From: Agapanthus africanus
Lineage: Eukaryota > Streptophyta > Magnoliopsida > Asparagales > Amaryllidaceae
Direction of reading: 5' to 3'
NCBI GenBank assembly: GCA_030015575.1
Contig: CM057346.1
Location: 560,424,315 to 560,488,314, forward strand
Length of the DNA stretch: 64,000 nt
Below the pieces are notes generated by a model. That model had not been told where the DNA came from and made no database searches. It was given only the letters and a program-made list of their open reading frames with translations. This document shows positions 11,176 to 21,827 of this stretch, one piece after another (position 1 is the first letter of the stretch; each line of letters starts with the position of its first letter). The position numbers were made by a program, and so were the translations under genes.

Positions 11176-11373
11176 TACTGAAGGTGTCTTTTCGCCTTCT
11201 TTCTCTGCTTTTCCTAAGTCAAACTTCTATTTCCCAATGCATTCTCTTAACAGAGCTTGGAAACAGTTCCATCATGCACAAAATTTTCTGTGCTTAGACT
11301 TAAATGTCTCTCTTTATAATTTGAAGCAATGCTTCTCTTCTCTTTCAGAGAATTATCTTAACAGAGAAGAGCT

Positions 11374-11907
11374 ATGGCTTGTAATCGTCCACATGCTCGC
11401 CGGCAATCATGGGAGGTGCCTATTGAGGAAATCGTTCCTCGTTTTGCTGCAAGTTTGGTGAACCCTGCTCTTACGGATGACTAATGTGATAAGGTGTTGT
11501 ACGAGTTTTTGACTCGTAGACGATCTCCTCTCCCCATCGGCTCCATTTGGCTTCGGATGGTCTTCTTGTCTGAGTTCGATGACATCCCTCCTCATCCAGC
11601 GGAAATGACTCCGGCAATGCTTGACGCCGCAGAGGAAAAGATCGAGTGCTTTCACGATGCAATTTTGATTACCACAACTCTGAGGGATCGCTCTGTTCAG
11701 CTGCTAAGCCAGATACGGGCTTAGCGGGTCGTCATGTCTGCCTTCGCTGATGGGCACGGCGTTGACCGATGGGAAGCGACTGTTCGTGAAGATCGCCGCT
11801 TTGACATGGTGGAGAAGGCAGAGAGGGCGTTAGATAATTTTATCCATAGTTTTGTGAATCCCTGTACTATCGATCCCATGTTTGGTGATCTATTTCCTGC
11901 AGAATAG
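11374..11907 (+). pseudogene. Orphan ORF of unknown function, two in-frame stops
   Basis: One frame of 178 codons runs from ATG 11374 to TAG 11907, interrupted only by TAA (near 11482) and TAG (near 11722). It reads as a mildly acidic, helical protein: MACNRPHARRQSWEVPIEE at the start, RRRSPLPIGSIWLRMV in the middle, RRFDMVEKAERALDNF near the end. A TATA-like TTTATAAT lies at 11313-11320. I recognise no family. It sits 109 bp beyond the end of the Tat element, in DNA that predates it. It may be a captured or extra ORF of an older retrotransposon, since Tat elements are known to carry antisense extra ORFs with their own promoters, or a host gene relic. Confidence 0.5.
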
Positions 11908-13640
11908 AATATTCAATTAAATGCTTTCTTTTTGTCGTTGACCACCAAGTGTTCTCTTTCTAACACCTGCTCTTTCTCTAATGTGTGCATGTGCACGTAT
12001 GAATGAGTTCGATCTCACACATATCTGTAAACAAAACTTAAACCAGTGTAAATAGGAACAAAGAGCTCTTGGCCGGCAATTTTGGCGGGAACAGATAGTT
12101 CTTCCTAGATCAAACATAATCTAACCTAAAGTCTCCTAAATACCCTATTTGCTAAGTATCCAAATATCGCATCCAAACATATAATAATATGGTAATGCCC
12201 TATTCTACGGTTGTGGGGGTGCTACATGCCATCTACCCGACTTTCCCTGTAGATATACATCTACTCACCTGCCAAGTCCTCGCTTAGTCAAAGTCAATGT
12301 GCTTCGTCGTCTCGGAATTCCACGCGAAGGTACCTACAAATCAACACATATATCGCAACGTTATTAAAACCAAGTCTGAAAACCAATACGGCACACGAAA
12401 TGCTCATAGGTTAGAACCTATAGCTTACGCATGCAAGAACAACCAAATAACCCTCGTCGTTGACGTACAAACGTCCAACGACCAAATCTCATCAAGAATT
12501 TCATAAATCCAAGTTTCAAATATCGGAAAACATCGTCAAACCCAACTCAAAAGCTCCCAGATTTTTGCACAGATAGATAGGGACAAAACTAACAATACAA
12601 TAGCTAGATTATGAGGAGTATAAGCTACAGGAAAAACCCAATACCAGAAGCCAAAATTTGGTCGACCAAACTGCTACAGTAACCGTCCCCGCCGCCCTAA
12701 CATTGGAATTTAGGTCTCGTTCTTCTGTGGTAGTCTAACTAGGTCAATGTGGTTTGTTTTTCTTATAAAAATGTCGGGTTGCTCCATATTCCATTTTGAG
12801 CATCAAAAATCACAGAAAACCGACACGGGGAAATTCTAAGTTCGTGTATTCGGTTCTATTCTCTAGTCCGGGCTAGTAAACATCACTAAGGTCATGTAAA
12901 ACACTCACTACACCTCATTTACACCTTCACAATTCATAATATACCAAAAACCTTAACTCGGAATTTTTCAAAGGTCACAAGTCCTCATCAGTTAACTCTA
13001 CTCAAGAATTTTCTTGAGTTGTTGAAAGTCTTTAAAATCTAAACTTGATGCCTCCATAGGGTTTGTGATGGTCTTGTGATCATTTTTTGTGCAGGTATCA
13101 TGACATTTTGGTGGAGATTTAGAGGTGGTTTGTGGTGGATAAGGAGGTGGAGGGAGGTGGAGAAAAAGTTGAAGAAGAAGAAGAAGAGAAATGAAGTGAG
13201 TATGGATAATGAGCCATGGTCAAAGTATCCCCCTCTCTCTCCCACTCTCTTTCACTATGCCCATATCTCTCATGTTTCCCCCATGCCACATTTAATTCTC
13301 TCTTTTTTTAAACAAATAAAATCAAAACCATACAATACAAATGAAATATGGTTCACAAATGCAACAAGTGTTTGTAACATGCTATGGTGCACGTCACATG
13401 TATAAACTTGATTAATGCAAGATTAGTGAAAATTAATCAAGTTTAGCATTAACTTGTATACAATTAATTGTATAATAATTCATAAAACATCTCAATCGAA
13501 TAAATACCTTTAAAATCAATAATTCATATTGATTTCCAAATATTTTCCAAAATATCGGTATATAATTATACCATTTCATTTAAAAACCAACTCCATGCTT
13601 TTAAAGTATCTATAATATTTATTATTTAATCTATTTAAAT
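11908..13640. other. Old intergenic DNA, probably transposon-derived
   Basis: No credible coding sequence is seen. TGTGGGGGTGCTACA at 12212-12226 reads on the - strand as TGTAGCACCCCCACA, a typical start of a chromovirus-type LTR, so 12226 may be an LTR end. A G/A-rich run at 13105-13190 encodes nothing recognisable. The strand and limits of any element here are unresolved. Confidence 0.4.
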
Positions 13641-13664
13641 TCCAAAAATAATATTTTATTTTCC

Positions 13665-14000
13665 TGAAATGTTACAAAGTCGCTCAGGCTATCACATTCC
13701 AACATTAGCGATACTGACGTCAAACAATAATCCAAATCCCCAAAGCCTCCAAATGGAAAATGATGAGTCGCTCCTGGTACCATACTCCAGTGTAGCGATG
13801 CTGACGCCAAACAACAATCCAAATTCCCAAAGCCTCCAAATAGTAAATGATGAATCTCTCATGTCATCACATTCAGTGTTAGCGATGCTAACGCCAAACC
13901 AAAATTCAAATTCTCAAATCCTTTTAAATAATGAGTCGCTCCTAAGACCACATTTTAGTGCTAGCGGTGCTAACGCCAAACCAAAATCCAACTCCAATTC
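13665..14000. repeat. Minisatellite with 70-85 bp unit
   Basis: Four diverged units each contain a form of TTAGCGATGCTAACGCCAAAC followed by AATCCAAATTCCCAAAGCCTCC and AATGAGTCGCTC. The GAGTCGCTC and AGCGATGCTGACG words recur in the same order in each unit. Confidence 0.8.
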
Positions 14001-14129
14001 AAATTTAATCTCAAATTCAAGCCCTACCAACTTTAAAAGTCCGAACTCCAATCCCTACCAGCAGTGATTCCAAACTCAAAAGTCCCGTTGGACGAGACTG
14101 GAGCCAAACAAATCAAATCAAACAAATCA

Positions 14130-14480
14130 TGTCAACAAACGGCCTCTACGTCTAAAGCGTGCAAGCAAGCGACCCTTACGTCAAAGACACTAACAGTGAC
14201 CACTATATCGAAAGGACACCAACAATGTCCACTACGTCGAAAGAAACAACAGCGACCTCTACGTCGAAAGCACGCCAACAAGCGACCCATACGTCGAAGG
14301 CACCAACAGTGACCTCTACGTTGAAAGCACGCCAGCAGCGACCCTTTCATGGGTCGAAGGCACCAACAGGAACCCCTACGTCAAAAGCATGCCAACAGCG
14401 ACCCCTACGTCCGAAGCACGTCAAACAACAGCGATCTCTATGTCGGAAACAAGTCAAGTGTCGACCCTCCATGTCGGAAA
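14130..14480. repeat. Minisatellite with ~30 bp unit, CpG-containing
   Basis: About eleven diverged copies of a unit like CAACAGCGACCTCTACGTCG plus AAAGCACGC run up to the edge of the solo LTR. It produces spurious open frames in several phases, none with codon character. Confidence 0.85.
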
Positions 14481-14495
14481 AAGGACAATGCCAAC

Positions 14496-16907
14496 TGTTC
14501 CCCCAATATTTAAACATAATAAAAAGAGCTAAGCTCTGTTAAATTTTGTTGAGGCGGCGCCTCACGTGCCCCTCACGAGGGCGCCAACGCCAGCCCAACC
14601 CCTTAGGATTAAATCCTAGGGTGACGCCGCACGTGAAGCTCACGTGAGCGCCAATGTGCAAAGCACAGGAGCGCTTATCATAAATAAGAATTTAATTCTT
14701 AAGTGGCGCCCACGTGCACAACACGTAAGTATCGGCGTCCAAGCTTATATCAGTAGAATTAAATTCTACATAAGGATATTTCTCTAAAAATCGGGATACC
14801 CTCTATTAAACAGAGCCGTTGGATCAAAAATCCAATTGTTATGATAAATTATCAAACAATAGAATTAAATTCTATTCTGAGGAATATTTTTTCTCAATCT
14901 TTACAAACAAAAAAAATTGTTCTCTGTAAAACAGGGAGCCCTTAGATCAAAAATTCAATAGTGATAAAAATCACCGTTTGACAGAATAAATTATGTATAT
15001 GGGAAAATATTTCCCCAATCTTGTTAAAAAAACAAGAAAACATATTCTGTAAAACAGAAGTTCTTGGATCAAAGATCCAACGGTGGGTAAAATTCCCCAA
15101 ACAAATTTTGAGACCAATTAAATCAATTGGAATCTCTCAATAAAAGATTTTTTCAAAACTAATTAACAATTTGCCTCCACTGTATAAAGGACCCGAGACT
15201 TCAAGTCTCAAAAAAAGGGAACCCCCTATAAGCTTCTGAAAAATACAGAAAGCTTTCAAAACAATAGAGAATTCAATTCTCAATAAAAGAAGAAGAATTT
15301 TCTCCTCAAAACCCTAGGCAAAAGAACACATAGATCAAAATATCTCTTTTTATCTATCTGACGGTTCAACCCTTCTCAAAAAACTTAGTTCTTTCCCTGG
15401 ATCAGAGATCCACAAGACAAGTCTCTCACAAGTTGAGAATTTAATTCTCATCGGAAAGATCTTGTTCTTGAGAATCAAAGATTCAGAAAAAGAACTAGAT
15501 TAAAAAGAAAGAAAAAAGAAAAAGAATATGCGTTTTTAGAATTTAATTCCTCCGAAATTAGGGTTTAACCCTACATAAAGAACTTAGTTCTTATAAAAAG
15601 AAAAGAAGACTTTAGTCCTTTAATGGAGAAAAAATGATCCAAGGTCTTCAAAATAGAGATCTTGATGATCATTAATGGCTAAAATGGCATTAACAGAGAT
15701 TTAACCTCTAAAAAAGAAAGGAGATTAGCGCCCCCACGTGTTTCCCACATGGGCGCCCTCCCAATAACGTCCAGCGCCTCACATGAAAAACACGCGGACG
15801 CCCAAAGCAGAAGGCCAGCGCCTCACGTGAAATACACGTTGACGCTGAATAAAAATGCTTAGCACTTCATATACAGCCAAAACGGCTGAGTGCTTAGCAC
15901 TGATTGGGCAACGCCCCGCGCCTCACGTGCTCATCGCGTGGGCGTCACATAAAAGTGCTTAGCACTTCATATACAGCCAAAACGGCTGAGTGCTTAGCAC
16001 TGATTGGGTAGTGTTCAACGCCGCACACGCTCTTCACGTGGACGCCATATAAAAAGTGCTTAGCACTATAACTGAGTGCTTAGCACTGACTGGACAGCGC
16101 CCATAACTGAAGGCTTTACATGATACCCATGTGAGCGTCAGAGTGTCAAATAAGTACTTAGCATTTTTACATAAAAAGGGAGGCTGAACAAACAGAGCTC
16201 AAATAAGTGCTTAGCACTTTTGAACAAAAAAATACTGAGTAGATTAAGTCCAAATTGGCTAAGTCTCTTGCAGTTGAGCCCAAATGCTTTGTTGTTGAAC
16301 CTTAATAAAATTTAAGGATCCTTAAAATATTGCTGAATTGATGTTAGTCTCAAATAAGACTAATGTATCCTTAGTTAAAAATAAATTGGGCCCAAACGCT
16401 CATATGTTTAAGTTGATTTTAATCTCAAACTAGATTAACGGTCCTTAAACCAAACAGAATATTTTTGAACTAAAAAATATATATAATTTAAGTTCAAAAT
16501 TCCAAATCTAAAATATACGGATTTGGACTAATCCGCGCCTACGAGCGATGACATAAACTAGTCTCCGTATACAATCCACGGGCAACCAAAATAAACAAAA
16601 AAATACACGACACGAAGTGAACTGCTGGAGCAGGAGAAAATGATTATCGCAAAGCGATAAAGTAATTAACTGCAGGGGCTTACGCCTGCAGGGAAGAGCG
16701 TCCCCACAATCAAAAACCCCTCACAAATGAACGGGAATCTGATAAAGTCTGCTACAGCGGTCGCATCTGTCCAAACCTCCGATATATAGTGTCATAAATC
16801 AACTTGATATTTTCGGAGAGGTGGATGGTGAAGTCCAAATAGCATCTGCCCCCAAAATTCAGACCAGACGTCCCAACGCCTCGGTCTCTGTCTTTCCGCG
16901 GTGAACA
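14496..16907 (+). mobile_element. Solo LTR of the Tat family (LTR-A, copy 2)
   Basis: The 2412 bp LTR starts TGTTCCCCC and ends GGTGAACA and is flanked by the perfect 5 bp duplication CCAAC (14491-14495 and 16908-16912). It is in + orientation, opposite to copy 1, and matches it over its whole length with heavy divergence in the repeat-rich middle. Internal element DNA is absent, so it arose by LTR-LTR recombination. Notable inner repeats are a ~125 bp unit at 15850-16130 with AGTGCTTAGCACT pairs, and many CACGTG words. Confidence 0.92.
15850..16220. repeat. ~125 bp tandem repeat with GTGCTTAGCAC near-palindromes
   Basis: AAAGTGCTTAGCACTTCATA and ACGGCTGAGTGCTTAGCACTG alternate in three units, each followed by a GCGCCTCACGTG-like block. 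GTGCTTAGCAC is palindromic except at its centre. The unit is not found in copy 1 in this form, so it was amplified or lost after the copies diverged. Confidence 0.8.
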
Positions 16908-17018
16908 CCAACCTTCCGAAACGGGAACCAAATCAAATCAACCTCTCCACGAAAGAAAATCCATCAATTTTATGCATACGACGCATATATATCGTGTGCA
17001 TTTACTGATGGAGCACTT

Positions 17019-18715
17019 TGTTGGGGTCAAAAATTACACTATGTTACCAAAAGTCAAAGTCAACGCCTAACAAGAAGGTCCAAGCCTAACCAACCCGGAC
17101 CCAAGACCAAGCAAGTGGGTCCAAACCTAAACCGTCTCGAGCTCAAGTGAAGCCGGCCAACCATCAAGAGGAAAGAGAAAGAAAAGAAGAGAAAATTGTA
17201 ATAAATAGATTTTATATGTAAATAAGTAAAAAAATAGTAAAGAAAATGGGCAAAAGGCAAAATTATGTAAAGTCCACAGCCAAAATGCAAAATGTGTGCA
17301 TATGGATGTACAGAATGAGGTAAAAAAACCAAAATTGTAAAGCCTAAGGACTAATATGAAAATGTGTAAAGGGTATTTAAACCCACAATATATGATATAA
17401 AATGATAAGTTTTTCTCTTCCCATAAATTGCTAGGGTTTGGGAGATTTGTGTAAAATATGAGGGCGTTTGGTATTGGTGTATTGCGCGTGCTTTGCACGT
17501 ATAATGTGTGGCCAAGATTGGTGAACAACACCCATGCTGTTATTTTGTAATAGCAGGGGTTCCTGATTCTAGGGTTTGTACCTCCATCTCTCTCTCTCTC
17601 TTTCTTCTTCATCTTCTCCAAAATAAATCAAGAGGAAAAAATCTCTTTTCCCAGAAATAAATAGTATAAAGCCACAAACCTATTGTAAAAGAGGACCAAT
17701 CTTCCACCAAATCCCAAAAAGAAGAGCTAATTTGGTCCTTCTTCCTCCTCCTCAAAAAACAAAGAAGTAAGAGAAAGAAGAAGAACCGATCTCTCAAAAC
17801 ATCCTTTTTGAAAGATCCAATGCCTAAAAAAAGGATAAGGAACCCATTTCCCATCATTCAGGATTTATAGCTCAAGTTCTCAAGAATCAAGAAAACTCTT
17901 TTGATAAAATAAGGAGGAGGTTGAGGGAGACCCCACCAAAAGGATGGCCTTTGGGATTCTTCCTTGGGGAAACCCACGGGGATGCGGATTTCGGTCCGTA
18001 CTCCCCCTTTCTAAAACGTGGATCCTCATCCGTGCTTCACAAATACAAAAATATAGAATTCGGCCTATATTTCACCAAACGAAAAACAACAAAATCTAGC
18101 GTTTATACCGCCGAATTTTTGTCGAAACCCCAATACTTGGTCATTTAGAAAACAAATTAGAAAAGATAAAATAAATCAGTAAAAAAATATATGATAACGA
18201 AAAAATGATAAAACAAAAACCGTCGGGAACACCCGACCCGAGTGAACCAAACTTTGCGCTGTCGTATATCCTGAACGGGGCACCCGAGCACGGACCCCCT
18301 AAAAGGGGCGGTGCCCTCCCCCCAAGGGGGAGCCCACCTCTAGATGCCCCCGAGGAACTCGGTCCCGGGTTTCCCCCTCCCCGAGGCACCGGCACCTTTC
18401 TGTTTGTTAAAATAAATATAAAGAATAAACAAAAATAAAAATATATAAAAATAAACAAAAAAAATGAAATAAACAAACGGCATTTTTTTGGACACACACA
18501 CATTCATGTTGAGTTCATATGACCGTCACGACCTATTAATCGGAGATTCTCTCGTCTCAAAAACGAAGGGTAAATAACGACAATTTTGTCCGCGGATGCC
18601 GGAGATAAGGATTCGCACAATAAATAAACCCCTGTATATCTTAAAAGAGGAGAATCAGTAATGCACCTGACAAGTGACCGCATCCATCCCGGTGGGTGAC
18701 GAAAAACACTCGACA
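17019..18715 (+). mobile_element. LTR of a second family (LTR-B, copy 1), no target duplication
   Basis: It starts TGTTGGGGTCAAAAATTACAC and ends GACGAAAAACACTCGACA, matching the ends of the solo LTR at 28426-29884. Shared inner blocks include the GTAAAG..CC spacer words at 17230-17360, the CT-rich leader-like stretch near 17580, a GC-rich block at 18225-18400, and the CCGGAGAT..CACAATAAATAAA end region. Flanks (CACTT and GTATC) do not match, so this copy was probably rearranged or formed by recombination between two insertions. No internal region is present. Length 1697 bp. Orientation is by convention of TG..CA, and the strand is inferred from a poly-A-like end. Confidence 0.8.
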
Positions 18716-19280
18716 GTATCGTGCTATTGTCCAGTGAAAATATGTGCTAGGACTTGAATTAGTCCCTATACTATACCATAAATCCGAGCTTTATAGTGAG
18801 GATTAATGATTATTATATTTTTATTCTAATACAACTTTGTGCAACAGTAGTTTTTTTTAACTACACGCTCGATAGGATTGCTCATTAATTATTTCAATGT
18901 ACTTTCTACAGCGCTATAACTACCGAATTGTTTTGGGGCCTTAAGAAATTGCTGGTCCAAGCCAATTAATGGGCCAGTTAGAAATTCAGAATTCCAAGTT
19001 TAAAATTGGGCCTGATTGCGGTCTTCTGATAAATTAATTAAGCCCAAATTTTGATATATTTACCATCATATATATAAACTAGCAAGGAGGCCCAATGCAC
19101 AGGGCTTTTTGATATTGTAGATGATGTTTTTTGAAATTTTTTTGAATTTTATTTTGATATTTTGTTCGATAATTTATGTTTTTATTTGATATTATTTGAT
19201 TGAATTGTTTTATACCCAAAAGCTCGATTGTGTAATTTTTAAGCTAAATCATAGGTTGGACGAACGTCAATTTTCCAGAA
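18716..19280. other. AT-rich intergenic DNA
   Basis: Nothing recognisable is seen. The stretch has no codon-like open frame and no clear repeat. Confidence 0.6.
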
Positions 19281-20770
19281 ATGCAGGGGACTAAGCGAAT
19301 TTTCCCCACAACTGAAGTTGGAAAAGAGAAGGGTGCAAAGCAAATTTGCATGAAATCCAGGGGCTGTGACAAAATTTTGCAGAATGTATGTTGCCTGTTT
19401 CTAGAGCTGGATGGCCCAGCTACGAATTACCATAGATACATGATTTTCCAGACAAGGGCAGAAATCTGCTTCAAAATGAGGGGCCTTTTCGCAATTATAG
19501 GGAAAATGGGGTTTCTTCTGCAATTTTCCAAAGCAAGGCAGAATACACGAATCTGGAGAAAATGTTGTGAATTTTTTTTATATTTTTTGATATTTTCCTC
19601 TACAGGAGAAAATAGTTCCAAAATTCGCCCCGCATTTGCACTGACCGGGGAAAAATTATGGGTGAAATGAGGGGTTTTTTCCAGTTATAGGGAAAATGAG
19701 GGTCATTTTTAATTTTTTTGAGTTGGAGGGAAACATTAGAGGAAAAATGACTGTATTTTGCAACCGGATTTTGCAACCATGACTAAATTTTGAAAATGAT
19801 AGACTTCCATATAATTATCCTCCAAACGCGAAAAGTGCATGAAAAAACGAAGTGCCCATCTGTACATTTAAAAGCAAAAGGAACTATTCATTAATCGACT
19901 ATTTCCTAATATAGGTGCAGCAAAAATGTAAGATAGTTGTCACATATTACACAATTTCCAGGAAGAAATTAAAGTGTAATTTTGCATGAGAAGTTAAACC
20001 GTATTGTTGTAGTTTGTTTAAGAAAGTTTGCGACATGAATATAAATAAGTCATAGAATGCGAAATGAATTTTATGATATTTTATTTGATAATTTTTTATT
20101 TTAGTTGATATGCTATGATGTTTTATTTATATATATATTCCGCTATATGAAAAAGAAGAGTGAGAAACTTTATCTGTTTTTTTATTTTTGATAATTTTTG
20201 TGATATTTTATTTGAATTTTTTTGAATTTATTTGGTGTTTTTGTGATTTTTTTTCAATATTTTGCACTGCAGAACAAAAAAATAGTTTGAAAAGTGGACC
20301 CATGCATATATAGGGGATATGGGTGGGGGCAAATTATAGGGAAAATGAGGGATATTTTTGCAATCATAGGAAAAATGAGAGTAACTTTTTAAACATTTTT
20401 GAGTTGTGGGGAAAATTGCAGGGAAAATGAGGTTTTTTTTTGCAATTATAGGGAAAGTGGGGCGGCTTTCTGAAATTTTAGGTAGAAGAGAATGAAGGAA
20501 TTTTTTCCAATTGTAGGGAAAATGAGAGCTTTTTGAATTTATTTTTGGAGTTATGGGGAAAAATTATGGAGAAATGAGGGATCTTTTTGTAATTATATGG
20601 AAAATGATGGGCTTTTTTGGAATTTTATGGTGGAGGAGAAAGTGAGGGGTCTTGTTGCAATTAAAGCGAAAATGAGGGGTGTATTTGAATATTTTGGATT
20701 CATGAGGAAATATTTTAAGGAAAATGAGGGCCCTTTTTGCAAATACTAAAAATTCAGTGCTGTGAAATTT
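19281..20770. repeat. Degenerate repeat field, unit around GCAATTATAGGGAAAATGAGGG
   Basis: About a dozen diverged copies of the word AATTATAGGGAAAATGAGGG recur at irregular spacing of 40-60 bp (for example near 19490, 19685, 20330, 20420, 20445, 20510, 20665, 20720), separated by TTTTTTGAAATTTT-like spacers. It looks like an old tandem array that has decayed and been interrupted (19800-20270). Confidence 0.75.
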
Positions 20771-20917
20771 TCAACAAGTAGACAAAAGCTTGAAGAGGGA
20801 ATATTTGCAGTATAGCTTTATACTGGGAACCACTTTGGATGCCAAATAATTTGGTCAAGTCATTTATTTTTCCCATCAATATGGGTCGCACATCAATAAC
20901 CATGTTTGGATACATCC

Positions 20918-21281
20918 CAGGGATGATAAGTGATTATTGTATTGAATTATGTGTTTCCACTTAAAAATGGCATATTTTCCCACTTAAAAATAAGCTAGGA
21001 TTCCTATCTTATTTTATAAGTGATTATGAAATAGTAAAGTTGATCAAGTAATACACCATAATACCCCTTATCTTTTCATTCAAATTTTAAAATGTCATTA
21101 ATGATACGTACTTTTGGTCATTTTACGTTTAATAATCACTTATCTATCACTTTTCGTACAAAATCATCCAAGCACTAAACAACTTTATTTGTCATAATCA
21201 CTTATAAGTGATTGTTTTACTTTTTTCAAAAAAATAATCAGTAAGGCAAATAACCACTTAAAAATAAACTCATCCTCCCTG
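20918..21281. mobile_element. MITE-like segment with imperfect CAGGGA ends
   Basis: The segment begins CAGGGATGATAAGTGATTAT and ends with the inverse of CAGGGAGGATGAGTTTATTT. It is AT-rich and has several inverted pairs of AAGTGATTAT/ATAATCACTT. CAGGG ends suggest the hAT group. The 8 bp flanks do not match, so the assignment is tentative. Confidence 0.35.
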
Positions 21282-21295
21282 TATATATAAATAAA

Positions 21296-21350
21296 ATTAG
21301 TATATTCTTGACTCTGTATATATAAATAAAATTAGTATGTTCTTGAGCTT
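21296..21350. repeat. Short direct duplication in the nuclease upstream region
   Basis: CTGTATATATAAATAAAATTAGTAT occurs twice with a 36-37 bp period, about 500 bp upstream of the nuclease start codon. Confidence 0.8.
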
Positions 21351-21777
21351 TATAAGTAAAATTTAACTGGAAGACCCAACCAATGTGCTGCTCCAAGCCC
21401 TTATAAAAGTCAAGACCTAATTAAGAGACCATGTTTTGCTACACTTAAATAAAATTAGTAACTACACCAATTAAAGAATCAAAATATCCAACTTCAGGAA
21501 TATGCTTTCTTTCAACTTCGTGTGCTGGGTTTTATGTTAAATATAATTAAGGTCAAGGATTGATTCAGCCCTCACCATGTGCCAAATACTATCTTAAGAA
21601 GGGATGCTAACACAAGCAAGCACTTAATCAGTACCTAACTAACAACCACACTCAACGTCTTAAAGTCAATCCTATAGCTTAAATAATTGAGATATAATTG
21701 ACATGAAGAGTGATGCTATGGAAATTAGAACATGGGCAAAAATAACATAAAGATTATAGATATGTTGAGAGTTTCAA

Positions 21778-21784
21778 TATAAAT
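21778..21784 (+). promoter_or_regulatory. Possible TATA box of the nuclease gene
   Basis: TATAAAT lies 44 bp upstream of the start codon. It would give a very short leader of about 15-20 nt, so the true start may be further upstream. Confidence 0.3.
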
Positions 21785-21827
21785 TGAAGAACCAACTGTA
21801 GAGAGAAAAGAAAAAGGAAGAGGAGAA

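Larger units (their letters stand above)
1..11265 (-). mobile_element. Decayed Ty3/gypsy LTR retrotransposon, Tat lineage
   Basis: Read on the - strand the order is 5' LTR (8721-11265), primer binding site, gag, protease, reverse transcriptase, two RNase H regions and integrase, which is cut by the left window edge. The Tat lineage is indicated by an archaeal-type second RNase H domain after the usual one, by repeated SVFDRL-like words in the gag N-terminus, and by the large non-canonical region between gag and protease. Many stops and frameshifts break the polyprotein, so the copy cannot encode a working one. The 5 bp next to the 5' LTR (GTTCC, 11266-11270) is the expected target duplication; the partner lies outside the window. 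Confidence 0.9.
8721..11265 (-). repeat. 5' LTR of the Tat element (LTR-A, copy 1)
   Basis: The LTR is about 2545 bp and runs on the - strand from TGTTTCC (11265) to GAACA (8721). The ends were set by comparison with the solo copy at 14496-16907, which has a perfect target duplication. The two copies share the segment around 8820-9120, including the words for 'ttggttgcccgtggattgtat' flanks and the CTGCAGG-type hairpin near 8935. Inside are three tandem arrays (9285-9500, 9872-10170, 10950-11165) and a lattice of short palindromes from about 9140 to 10915. Confidence 0.85.

Noticed and set aside
13669..14542. Overlapping open frames of up to 132 codons
   Set aside because: They follow from the minisatellite period (multiples of three) and have no protein-like features.
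20918..21281. Calling the CAGGGA segment a definite hAT MITE
   Set aside because: No 8 bp target duplication and imperfect ends; kept only as a low-confidence feature.
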